Shown in pieces: positions 24,925 through 35,842 of a stretch of DNA of 64,000 nucleotides (its first letter is position 1; each line of letters begins with the position of its first letter). Source of the DNA: Pycnopodia helianthoides (lineage: Eukaryota > Echinodermata > Asteroidea > Forcipulatida > Asteriidae); the NCBI GenBank assembly GCA_032158295.1, contig CM063246.1:15597168-15661167 (forward strand). Direction: 5' to 3'. The notes below the pieces were generated by a model. It had not been told where the DNA came from. It made no database searches and saw nothing but the letters and a program-made list of their open reading frames with translations. A program made the position numbers and the translations under genes.

Positions 24925-25212
24925 GGACTTCTGAACGGTCTACCAATAAGTCATTGCTCAGAGGGTCATCCTTTAACCAAACTATCCCACTATTGGAATA
25001 ACAAATTTACTTTAATTGGAACCATATTCTCCCAATGGGGCTATCTGTAATAATATGGTCACCGATCAGAATACCCTCGGATGACACTGAAACCTTTAGC
25101 GTCTCTATGTTTCACCCCGGTAGGCTTGGCAATAATAACAACGTAAACTGAGGTTAATAATCAATTCCCACTTGCTAACCTTTCACAATGATAATTTTCT
25201 TTCCTTATACAG

Positions 25213-25632
25213 TTCCTTTTGTCGAATACTGTCCCCAGCCTGGGTGTACCATCTTAGACGATCGATCTGGTGAACTGAAACTCAACTTTTCTGAGATCAC
25301 GTACTTTCGACAATGTGCTCTAGTTTTTGCTGCCCCCTACAAAAATCAAGTCTTCCTTAGACTGGTCTCCGACCCTGAGGACTGTCATGGGTTTTCGTTG
25401 CATGTGTATGACGGCAGAACTTACTCCACAAAGCATGAACTCAGTATCGGTGGTATTTGTACCAAGAACACTAATGCTTCCGTTCCCCATTCCAAATTCC
25501 GGTCTTTCATGACGAGTGGCCGGGAGTTTAGTATGGTGCTTGAGAAGAAAAGGGGTAAAGCCCTTGGGCAAAAAAGGGTTGTGTTTACGCTGTACTACAG
25601 AGTCTTCGACCAGGAGGAACACTTACTTCAAG
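25213..25632 (+). CDS. CUB-like domain exon of a membrane protein gene
   Basis: The acceptor CCTTATACAG precedes 25213 and the donor CAAG/GTTCGT follows 25632. Both junctions are phase 1, so the 420-bp exon encodes 140 residues as a symmetrical 1-1 module, as is common for CUB exons. The translation has the CUB layout: a Cys pair near the start (EYCPQPGC), an aromatic plus Cys (TYFRQC), a hydrophobic strand ending before DCHGF, the phrase LHVYDG, a Cys after ISIGG-like SIGGIC, and FSMVLEKK before a final VVFTLYYRVF. CUB domains are extracellular beta-sandwiches that bind proteins or sugars, often through calcium. The spacing is divergent, so CUB-like is safer than a subfamily name. The neighbouring exons match in phase. 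Confidence 0.78.
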
Positions 25633-26120
25633 GTTCGTATATCAAGTGTAACATTAAAACTAAAAGACAATTTTCACATAGGAGCTGGTTAGGGATCAGA
25701 AATGATCAGTCCTTATTGCCTACGTATAACACTACACAGCAACAGTAACATGTTTGCTTGCTAGTCGTAGGAAAGTTTCTCTACAAACACTGGGTCAATG
25801 GCAGCTGTAAATTTGCCGAACGCTACCCTAATATAATTGAAAACGTTACATTCAAGTTAGTTCCTTATTCCTTATTCACTATTGTAGGGTTGCCCATAAG
25901 GGATACCAATAACTAAACCGTAGATTTTTAGGGAAAGGGTATTAATCCCCCCTAAAGTTTATATCAAATTTCCTGTCAGCAACTTTGCTCCCTGATCCTG
26001 AGCCACGTCAAATTGCGCGAATTTTCCATACAATTTATGAATTTAACACGTGACTTTGGCTACATGCCTTCCCAGTGAACGAGCAACGGTATAGACATTG
26101 AACTTAAATTTGAGAGCTTT

Positions 26121-26295
26121 CCGAGTCCCTAAAGGGACACGTAAAAAAAAACAGGTAAAACATTTTAAGGAAATGTAATTTGTTCCCTTGAAATAATGCT
26201 TTGAGGGTACGAAATAATTTCCAGGGAAACAGTTTCTTTTTCTTTGTTTACCTATTCTATTCTATTTTTCTTAAACCGTCCCTTTAGGGACTCGG
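26121..26295. mobile_element. Miniature inverted-repeat element, CCGAGTCCCTAAAGGGAC ends
   Basis: CCGAGTCCCTAAAGGGAC at the left is exactly mirrored by GTCCCTTTAGGGACTCGG at the right (18-bp perfect ends). Each end contains its own inner palindrome GTCCCTAAAGGGAC. The interior is AT-rich with AGGTAAA / TTTACCT mirrored words. It lies in the second intron of the CUB gene. Confidence 0.85.
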
Positions 26296-26929
26296 CAGGG
26301 AATGAATTTTACCGTCACAATCAAGACGTTTACAATTGCGTTCAGCATCGTATTAAGATATGCACCAGAACTCATTTTGAAAACTGAGTGTGCCACGTAC
26401 TCTAATGACTCAAGGCTTGCTAATTTAGATCGCACCCATCAGTGATGGTGGGTTATTCGATGCACAGTAGTCGTTGCTCTTCCTTAAAACCTCATTGATC
26501 AAGGATACCAAATTGTTCCATGTTACGATCAAATCATAAGAAGGTGTCAACGAATTCTACAAGGACGCTTCTTTAGCTGATTTATGTTGTCAGGCAATTT
26601 AACGACTGCGTTCTAAATGCACCTAGTGGCGTTACATCGACACATGAAGATGTTGATATTGGAAAGAATGGTGTTGTGAGTAGGTGAGTCATTGGTCCGA
26701 GCTGGCACCACCGTCGAGAGATCGTGTCCTTCACACCCTGCGTGATGTGTTAATGTCAATAATTCACGATTCGTGAATCCAGCCTGACACACGCGTCAGT
26801 GCTAAGCTTAAGTTGTCAGAGGGTCTCTTCGCATAAATATCAATATTCATCTTCAAGTTCAAAAACTAAAGAAGCCAATGTGATTTATTTGACTGTACTG
26901 TTAACATCCATCGATTTAGAATATTGAAT

Positions 26930-27075
26930 GGATGACCTCATTTGATACCGTAAGACTGCAGGATCAAACGGTCAGGATGGCGGATCAGCCGCAGGGGGTT
27001 GATTGACAATCCAAACCTCAAATCCAATCAATGGCGATTGATTCAATTCATTCTCTAATTACCTGCTTCTCTACA
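26930..27075 (+). promoter_or_regulatory. Homeodomain-motif cluster, possible intronic enhancer
   Basis: Within about 150 bases the sequence has TTGATTGACA (a PBX-type word), CCAATCAATGG, GATTGATTC and CTAATTACCTG. Clusters of such words occur in enhancers but also by chance in AT-rich DNA. The location is intronic (between the CUB and cysteine-rich exons). No conservation data are available. Confidence 0.22.
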
Positions 27076-27987
27076 GAAGTTTTATTGTTTGGCTTTATTA
27101 ATGCTGTGCTGGCAACAAAAACATTCATTTGAAATTACTGCTCGGGATAAACAATTCAAATTAATATGTTTCGTTCTTACTAATTACTCAACAAGGTACA
27201 AGCTCCGTGTTTGTATGATGCATTATAACAGAATAAGAACAAAATATTGCCATAATCTTACAGTTAAATCCTTCAAAGTCCTCGTGATACATTTCGTCTA
27301 AAGCCGCTATTCTAAAATATGCCACACATCTGATAGCTTGGAGCCCGTCCTGCCTTATGTGCTGGTGCAACTCACATGCGGATCATCGTACAAATCACAT
27401 GGCAACAATAATTGGTTTTCAAGCTGTACAACAACAGAAAATAGACTGAACTTCACCCAAGTAGATTCCAGCTGATTCTTAATGTGATCTGCATTGATTG
27501 CATGCGGCCTGGGACGCAAATTACCTTATCCTGGCATTGACCGGGTGGCAGTAAAATACAAACCGTCTAACGCGCCGTGACCTCGGATTACATAGTTCAC
27601 CGGACACGCTTTCAGAAAAAGAACATATCATTGGGTTTCCTCTCTGTTGAAGTATTTGAAGAAGAACAAATTATCCGGGAGACCTTTTAATATTATTAGT
27701 TTATTCTTTAATAAGGTTGGATTTTAAATGAGGTGTTGAAGGATAGGCCTACCTACAAACAGGCACCACTTTCTTGCGAAGTATTTTTTGAATTTGAAAC
27801 AAAACTTAAAGTTCAGTTAATATTTGAGACTAATGGCGAGATTTGAGTTTCTCTTTGATCAGTCGGCTTTGTTTAACAGTGTTCCAAACTAGTAACAGTA
27901 CTAACCAATACGCAAGATCAGTATTGGGCTTTTTATTTTGAAAAATACAAAGTTTAATTGGTTGTCTTTCTTTTTTAATCTCCACAG

Positions 27988-28110
27988 AAATATGCCATTT
28001 GTGCCGTGAAAACCATACGCGGGAGACAGAGAACGGTGTGTGTGAGGGGCTATTGCCCAACTGTACGGGTATTGATGCTGTGGTCAAGGGATCGTGTCTG
28101 TCTGAGTATG
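27988..28110 (+). CDS. Small cysteine-rich exon of the CUB membrane gene
   Basis: A strong pyrimidine-rich acceptor (TCTTTCTTTTTTAATCTCCACAG) precedes 27988, and the consensus donor TATG/GTACGT follows 28110. Both junctions are phase 1, so the 123-bp exon is a 41-codon symmetrical module that joins the CUB exon in frame. It encodes ICHLCREN, then GVCEGLLPNC, then KGSCLSEY: five cysteines in about 40 residues. I do not recognise the domain; its Cys density and phase suggest a small extracellular disulphide module. The frame stays open downstream, and a GC donor (AG/GCAAGT at 28237) would give a longer exon. That one ends in phase 2 and does not fit the last exon. Confidence 0.65.
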
Positions 28111-29259
28111 GTACGTATTACCCGAGCCACATTGATTATTGGAATGTTTTTGAAACAGCGAGACCGAGAAACCGTGAGCTTTCATTTCAGGACTGCGACA
28201 AAATGGCGGACAGAGCATCTACCAGAGTCACGGTCAGGCAAGTGCACCTATTGTCCTGGTCTCATATTCATACCATTAACATTCTCTGAGTGTACAACTC
28301 AATGGATTTCGTTGGTCTATTCATCGTTGTATTCCGCGAGTAGTCAAATTTACACAAACTCACCCAATATTCGGATGAGCTTTACCGTAGCGGCATTGTT
28401 CCCTTTTCTGAGGAATTCCTCTGAGAAATCATTGTAGGGGGTCATCGTTACATGGTTTCAAGGACCCACAGAAACCACTACGTCAGCCAACATTGTTAAT
28501 TAGTTTAATCGAGTTTTGGAAACTGGGTCAGTTGTAAGTACGTGGCTGTGAGCTTTGGAGGTCAGGCATGCGAAGTTCGCTTTTGTATCCCTTTGAATCG
28601 AATAATTCAGGAGGATTAATTTATTAAAAGCTACAGGCCTATATGCATAATATGATTGGCACACGATATGAGAATTAACAATAACAGCACAAAACAATGT
28701 TGTTGACCAGAAATAGGTAGCAGCGAAATTACCGTTATATTATGCACTGTTTTTGACTAGTTCTCCGCTTATTCTTCTAATGCAGAAATCTGATGAAGCA
28801 AATGGTTGTCGTGTATGTGACTCTATAAGAAGCTTTAGCTTATAGTCATCTGCCTCAATCTCAGTTGATAACAAGAAACGCTGTGATTTTCACAGCCACC
28901 TTTTGTAGCCAAATCGTGACATGCATCGGTTAAAAATAACAATCTGGCATAAAACAACGACCACTTGAGGCCACTCCATAATAGCTAAACATAATTCAAT
29001 GACATTTAAAGTGAGGTTGCCATTGCAATCAGACAACAGCAGTTTAGTTTCAATATTGATTAATGCTTGCTTGCAAAATAAGTTTACATTCAGAGAAAAA
29101 TTTGGCTCGTGGTGAATGTGAAAATAATGTATCATATTGGTCCCAAGTTTTGCATTTAGAATTAAGGTGGACCTCTTCATGTAATAGAGAGTTCAAGGTG
29201 TCTCTGGACTGGCAGGGTTTAAACCATTTCGGACTCAAGCTCAAATGGCGCAATTGATG

Positions 29260-29652
29260 TTAAATGGACATTACAGAATGTGTAAGAAAAAACTTGTAAA
29301 ATATACTTTTTGATCACAGATTTACATAAAACTTACACGGTCTAATGATGATGATAGTAGAAAACATCCCTTGAAATATTTCTGTCTGAAATGCCATATT
29401 TGATGAGAAATTAATAAACTAATTTTCCGATTTGAGTTTATCGCTCAGTGAGCGTTTTATTCTTTTGTTGAATCTATATGATTTCATGCAAATGTGTAAT
29501 CGGTTTTTCACTATTTTCTTGTGACCCAGATGGCCGATCGATCTCAAACTTCTACAGGTTTGTCAGTTTATGTATATGGTGGATTACATAAAGTGCTTAC
29601 ACTGCCAGCAACTGTTTTGTTAGCAAAAACCAATTCTGTAATGTTCCTTTAA
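29260..29652 (+). mobile_element. TTAA miniature element family A, copy 3
   Basis: TTAA at 29260-29263 and 29649-29652. The left end ATGGACATTACAGAATG has drifted; the right end AATTCTGTAATGTTCC is typical. The interior is nearly identical to copies 2 and 4, with centre CGCTCAGTGAGCG. It lies in the last intron of the CUB gene. Confidence 0.85.
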
Positions 29653-30647
29653 CATTTGAAGTGGCATGTGAAAATAATGAGAAGATACCTCGATATCATA
29701 TAAGCACATTGGATGTATTACAATAGAAAACAAAATAATTGGGATATTTTTACCGAAATAAAAATCTTTTTACAAAATAAAGACCCGGATAAATAAAACT
29801 GGCTCATTTTGAGCCTGAAGCCATCTTTGATTTCGCACTTCGAAATCACCCAGAATCCATCGGTGGTTTCGTCTTTTCTTAGAGAACCATCCCAAAAGGT
29901 CTTCAGAGAAATAACAAAATATGAAGTATGTGAAAATGTCAGTGTGCAAGTCCCACGTGGCCGGCGTGCTATTTTGCAAACGCAAGATGAAGTTCGCCAA
30001 CAGCTGTGCACAGACAAGATCTAATCTGATACAGTACTAAAGGTCGCGCCTAGACTTGAAGTGCTCACTGCTGTTTCGTTATTGTTGCACCAGTAAAACA
30101 AACCATCAAAAAACAAGCCAGCCAGGTTTCTTGACATCAACATTCATGAGCGGAATCAGGACGCTTGGTGGGCGAATACAGGGTTAAAAGGCCACCGGCA
30201 CCACACTACTCGGCTTACTTCATGTATGCGGTTGTCTCTATTGATTTTAGTGTGTTTGTATGGTATAGATTGCCAGACAGACTTGGGTGTACGTGGGCAT
30301 GCGTAATTAGAGGCCTTAAGACGGGGGTTGCTTAACAACTTATTTTCTTTGTAATCTAGAAAGACAAAGGTCATTTATTATGATTTAGTGTTGACAATTA
30401 TAGCGTTTACCTTTGCACGTTGTATGCTAATTTACCGTATTATGTACATGATAGAAAATCAACAATCACTGACAAGTCCTCATGCAGTGAATGTTTATTT
30501 GGTATGTTTGGTTGGAAGGGTCGCTCACATTCTCTGCAACATTATTATAGCACATTATTTTCAAACTGTTGATCGTATTCTTAATTTTCCCATTGTGTAG
30601 AACTTGTGCCGATCTTTAAACGTATTCCTATGAACCAGCTATTCTTA
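29653..30647 (+). other. Intronic DNA, no supported exon
   Basis: A short GC-richer stretch at 29800-30030 is open on both strands but shows no domain or paired splice sites. Confidence 0.35.
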
Positions 30648-31729
30648 GTTGAACCTTGGTTTCCACGTATAGGCCTATTGCCATGGTTTCCACTTAGTGC
30701 CTTGGTTTCCACTTATATTGCCTCGGTTTCCACTTGTATTGCCTTGGTTTCCCCTTATATTGCCTCGGTTTCCCCTTATATTGCCTTGGTTTCCACTTAT
30801 ATTGCCATGGTTTCCACTTATATTGCCTTGGTTTCCACTTATATTGCCTCGGTTTCCCCTTATATTGCCTTGGTTTCCACTTGTATTGCCTTGGTTTCCC
30901 CTTATATTGCCTCGGTTTCCACTTATATTGCCTTGGTTTCCACTTATATTGCCTCGGTTTCCCCTTATATTGCCTTGGTTTCCACTTATATTGCCATGGT
31001 TTCCACTTATATTGCCATGGTTTCCACTTATATTGCCATGGTTTCCACTTATATTGCCATGGTTTCCACTTATATTGCCATGGTTTCCACTTATATTGCC
31101 ATGGTTTCCACTTATATTGCCTTGGTTTCCACTTGTATTGCCTCGGTTTCCACTTATATTGCCTTGGTTTCCACTTATATTGCCTTGGTTTCCACTTATA
31201 TTGCCTTGGTTTCCAGTATATTGCCTTGTTTCCAGTATATTGCCTTGGTTTCCACTTATATTGCCTTGGTTTCCACTTATAGTGCCTTGGTTTCCACTTA
31301 TATTGCCTTGGTTTCCAGTATATTGCCTTGGTTTCCAGTATATTGCCTTGGTTTCCACTTATATTGCCTTGGTTTCCACTTATAGTGCCTTGGTTTCCAC
31401 TTATATTGCCTTGGTTTCCAGTATATTGCCTTGGTTTCCAGTATATTGCAGTGGTTTCCACTTACATTGCCTTGGTTTCCAGTATATTACCTTGGTTTCC
31501 AGTATATTGCCTTGGTTTCCACTTATATTGCCTTGGTTTCCACTTATATTGCCTTGGTTTCCAGTATATTGCCTTGGTTTCCACTTATATTGCCTTGGTC
31601 TCCAGTATATTGCCTTGGTTTCCACTTATATTGCCTCGGTTTCCACGTACCTTCATATATTGCCTTGGTTGCCTACTATTTCCTTGGTTTCCACGTATTA
31701 TTGCCTTGGTTTCCACGTTTTTGCCTTGA
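30648..31729 (+). repeat. 21-bp minisatellite of about 50 units in an intron
   Basis: The unit begins TTGCCTTGGTTTCC and ends ACTTATA (21 bp, seven codons). Variants alternate CCTTGG, CCTCGG and CCATGG, ACTTATA or CCTTATA, and a 20-bp form ending AGTATA. Seven successive CCATGG units lie at about 30985-31130, and the 20-bp form dominates from about 31205 onward. Because the unit is a multiple of three and lacks stops in several frames, ORFs of up to 346 codons appear on the plus strand and 255 on the minus strand. They carry no start context, domain or splice support and are artefacts. Confidence 0.95.
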
Positions 31730-33194
31730 TATTTTGAAGGAAGCGAAATCACGTAGCCTAACAATGAATCAAGTAAAATGCCATGTGTACAAACCAGTCA
31801 ATACAATCTGCTTGATGTTTCATCATCACACGACGTAATACAAATTCGTATCTTCTTAAATTCGAGCTGCAAACAATGATGGAGGGCCAATGTTTTTTTA
31901 CAAAACGAAAGTAGGCCTTATTGCTGGAGCAAAGATGCCGTTTGTGTGGCCCCCCCCCTTTTTTTGACATTACAATTTATACAATCATATTTATATTTGC
32001 TTTGTGAGAGTCACAAAGTAGACCCATTTAATGCCTTGCCTTCCAAGAAAATGCAGATTTTAGATTTCGGAAAATGTTTAAATCAGAAACACGTCCAGCC
32101 TCCGAGACGTTCCACTGCCCTCCACTCCAACCAGGCCAATACATGAAGGATCTACTGCGAGACGTTCAAGTACGTGACTTGGTTCCCGAACATAATATGA
32201 CAGAATAGCAGACGGTTCTCTCATGATAACGTCTCGATGACACATCAGAAATGTGTGACCAGGACTCTCACTAGAGTCAATGTGTTGATATAATTGCTTC
32301 ACATCCAAGACTAAATGTTTGTAAACTGACAACAGTCGCTGATGAATGCATGCAGAGTACGATTTTGCATTGATTGAGTTAGGAAAATAATTAAATGAAA
32401 ATTTATGCATTCCTTTCATAACATTATGAAAATATAACTTCTAAAGCACCTCAACGGCGTGAAGCACTTAACATTATGATATTACACAAAGATCATACAG
32501 AAGCCCCAACAAAGTCAATATCTGATTGAACGAAATTGAGAACCGTTTTGAACTTATCCTTAATTTTCTATTTTGAAAAAGATTTCCAAACAGAAAGTAA
32601 AGAAAGGTTAGTAATATTAAGAAAAATCGACGTTTTCATTTAGGCCTTCTATTCTGTTTGATCTAAAAAAAGGTTTATCCAAAGATAATGAATAATAATT
32701 TGAGTCTGTAAACGTCATGCAGAATTCTGAACTTTGACCGAAGGTAATCATGATATAGGTGTAAAAACATAAACAATGCCATTGACTAAGTTTGTTATGC
32801 CCTCTTGACAACAGTTCAACAAAAACCTAACACGAGATCAAATTCATCGACTATAGCAAGTGTACAGTATAATTATATGAGAACAACATGAAGAAAAAAA
32901 ACACACAATTTGACCGGACTTTCTCAAAACCTCTTTGTTTTCTCACCCCCCCCCCAAAAAAAAACACCACCAACAACAACAACAACAACAACAACACCGT
33001 GTCAGTGTCTACAAATCAACTGAATATTGCTTGTTTAAAACGGTGAACATTGTCACAACAGCCTGTAACAACTATGGGATTAAACAAAACAATGTGTGTG
33101 CATAATCAATTATATTATTAATTTAGCCCCATGAACGTAATTATGAGCCACGGAATGCAATGATTCAAGAACGAATTGTATATCCAGAAGCAAC
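31730..33194 (+). other. Intronic DNA, no supported exon
   Basis: It contains a CCCCCCC/TTTTTTT run near 31950 and an AAC trinucleotide repeat at about 32964-32996. The minus-strand 113-codon ORF at 32078-32419 has no recognised domain. Confidence 0.4.
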
Positions 33195-33588
33195 TTAAAG
33201 GAACATTACAGAATTGGTAAGAAAAAAACTTGTAGAATATACTTTTGATCACAGATTTGCATAAAACTTACACGGTCTAATGATGATGATAGTAGAAATC
33301 ATCACTTGAAATATTTCTGTCTGAAATGCCATATTTGATGAGAAATGAATAAACTATTTTTTCGATTGGAGTTATCGCTCAGGAGCGTTTTATTCATTTG
33401 TTGAATCTATATGATTTCATGCAAATGTGTAATCGGTTTTCACTATTTTCTCGTGACCCTGATGGCCGATCGATCTCAAACTTCTACAGGTTTGTCAGTT
33501 TATGTATATGGTGGATTACATAAAGTTCTTACACTGCCATGAAGCAACTGTTTTGTTAGCAAAAGCCAATTCTGTAATGCTCCTTTAA
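33195..33588 (+). mobile_element. TTAA miniature element family A, copy 4
   Basis: TTAA at 33195-33198 and 33585-33588. Ends AGGAACATTACAGAATTGG and CCAATTCTGTAATGCTCC. Its central palindrome is damaged (CGCTCAGGAGCG, shortened) relative to copies 2 and 3, which shows decay. Confidence 0.85.
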
Positions 33589-34674
33589 CTGTCTGTATTT
33601 CATTAACTAAATAGCTCCATACATAAATTGCTGATCTAAATTAATTTATTGTCAACATTAACTCCGGGCTTCCTAGATGTGTTTTTAAGTGTTTGGATAT
33701 GCGAGTTTAAGTTAGAAGTACGGTAGTGCGCTTGGGTATTTCCGAACACCCCCGAAGCGGAATATGGGAGTGGTTTCGACGCTCAAATTCATATAATCCC
33801 GCCTCGTCCGCAAATACCCCCGGTCCGAATTATAATCCCTTTGGTCATCTCTCCATATACTTTCAGTTAAGGGTTGTTAAATATTGAGCTAGTGCCTGTG
33901 TTTAGCAAGGCACTGTATGGTAAGAGTTTCACAAGATCGGGAAGTGAATAATGACGCATGTACATTAAGTACACAGGTACCCATGGGGCCCACTGAAGCT
34001 GAAACTTGGTACAAAGGCAGCATTTACTTCAAAGAGCAGTGTATTTTGAAATCCAGAAAAAGGGAACATATTCAAGGAGAGTCACGTCTCCAGGCTGATT
34101 TACATGAGGAAAGTAGATAGTAGGTGCTCCTGATAGAACAGCTCTGTGTAATAAGTGAAGATGATATACGTCAGTATAAGCTTGAGGGTAACAACTCGGT
34201 ATATACACGGCAGGAACCATTAAGGCTTTTAAGTTTGTCATGTTACTGTCATAATGCATGCTAGATCAATAGTGTAGCTTGATGTACACATTATTGTAAA
34301 AGGACAAACCCCACCAGGCTATTTACAAACATAATACAATACCAATCTTCTCATATTTGATTTGTACTTTTATGTTTTGCATCAAGTATAAATAAACACA
34401 AATCATTGACAAGTTGATGTGTGTTTATCCAAGACGCAGAGAGTCTGTAAATTCACTTACATCACATTGGTCAATTGTTTATTCTAGTCCATAACTCAGG
34501 AGTCTGTATAACGCCTGCAGACTAAATACCCAATGAAATATACATCCAGTAAAGTAAGTATATAGTTTGTTCACTACTTGTGAGAATCCTGCAATAAAAA
34601 ACTAAAACCTAAATTAGTTTGAAATTCACTGTATAAATGTTATTGTCTTGACATTCAATTCAACATGGAATTAT
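33589..34674 (+). other. Intronic DNA, no supported exon
   Basis: An unusual motif set at 33720-33850 (CCCCCGAAGCGGAATATGGG and CCCCCGGTCCGAATTATAATCCC) hints at a small diverged inverted repeat. The 67-codon ORF at 33917-34120 lacks clear flanking splice sites. Confidence 0.35.
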
Positions 34675-34885
34675 CGGAGGGGTGGAATCGATAATCAATT
34701 TGTGAATATTACTCGTCTAGTCGTGAATATTACTCGTCTAGTCGTCAAATCTATTATTGGAGGCGTGGAATCAATAATCAATTTGTGAATATTACTCGTC
34801 TAGTCGTCAAATCTAGTAATATTGGAGACGTGGAATCAATAATCAATTTGTGAATATTACTCGTCTAGTCGTCAAACCTATTCGA
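34675..34885 (+). repeat. Three-copy tandem repeat, about 70-bp unit
   Basis: GTGGAATCAATAATCAATTT, then GTGAATATTACTCGTCTAGT, then CGTCAAATCTA recur three times. The first unit contains an extra internal copy of GAATATTACTCGTCTAGTCGT. The near identity of the copies implies recent duplication. Confidence 0.85.
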
Positions 34886-35675
34886 AGATTATCTAAAGCA
34901 TAGCTTGCTCCAATTAAAAGCAACAGTTTTCATGTTGATGTTTACCTATGTCAATTTATAATAGTTCAAGTGTTGTATTTTTTTGAGAGTTAGATAATGT
35001 CCAACAACAAACTGGAAAATTAGAGAGGCAAGAGTTGGGGAAAGCAGATCTGACATAACGTGATTTATTTTATTCTAATTCATTTGATGTTGGGCATAAT
35101 ATGTTTGGTTGCTGGGTGTTTGTTTTTTGGTGTTGTTTGGGGAAGCGGCGCTCCGAGCTGTTGTATAGCCTAACTCTACATTTAAAGAATGAATGGAATT
35201 TCTGTGAACTCTTTTGTTTTAAATTTTCTTTACTTGCTTAGCGCCTCGGAATAGGCAACTAGAATGATGCCTGATGATTGATTGATTTAAACGGAAGTTT
35301 TTATTCAAAGGGTATTATGAAGTACGTTTCCTTCCCATTTAAGTACTGTATAATGGTTAAATTATATTGCACCGATAAAAGCGCGCAATCACACGTATGC
35401 CCATCATGGATGACGTAGTGAAACCCACTGCGGGACCCCTTTCCTATTAATAGTAACAGAGTTAAATCATTGATCAAATGTCTCCCGCCAAATAACAGAC
35501 ATTATGTCAACCTCTACAACGTAGATAGTCTATTTTCAAGTCGTCACATCTCAAGTGACTAAATCAAGGAAGCCACAAAGGTATTGTTTTTGTCATTATT
35601 ACAAACACGCCACGAGTCCATGAAGTCCACACTCATGATAACTTCGGTTAGAAAAAATAGAAACAAATCAGAGAA

Positions 35676-35842
35676 CGGAAGCGTATAGAGCCGCCACATG
35701 AATAACAAAATCCCGCTCTTATCGTGTATGATGTACTTGATAACTATCATGTACGTACATGTACATGATAGTTATTGTGTATACGTACATGATAAGAGGT
35801 AGGTTTTGTTTTTTTATTCATGTGGCGACACTGCGCTTCCGG
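35676..35842. repeat. Long foldback, arms of about 83 bp
   Basis: The left arm starts CGGAAGCG, passes CCGCCACATGAATAA and CTCTTATC, and ends ACTATCATGTAC. The right arm is its mirror through GTACATGATAGT, GATAAGAG, TTATTCATGTGGCG and CGCTTCCG. The dyad centre lies near 35757. Small bulges (for example the T-run at 35808-35815) break the pairing. There is no ORF of note. It could be a foldback mobile element or form a long RNA hairpin if transcribed with the host intron. Confidence 0.85.

Noticed and set aside
28111..28237. Longer version of the Cys-rich exon using a GC donor (AG/GCAAGT)
   Set aside because: It ends in phase 2, which does not join the last exon; the GTACGT donor at 28110 gives phase 1 and a better fit. 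It remains possible if an extra exon exists.
30606..31737. ORFs of 133-346 codons on both strands
   Set aside because: They are translations of the 21-bp minisatellite, whose unit is a multiple of three and lacks stops in several frames.
33917..34120. 67-codon ORF as an extra exon of the CUB gene
   Set aside because: The acceptor is weak and no donor in the needed phase was found.
34675..34885. CRISPR-like array
   Set aside because: Only three long, contiguous copies without unique spacers in a eukaryotic setting.
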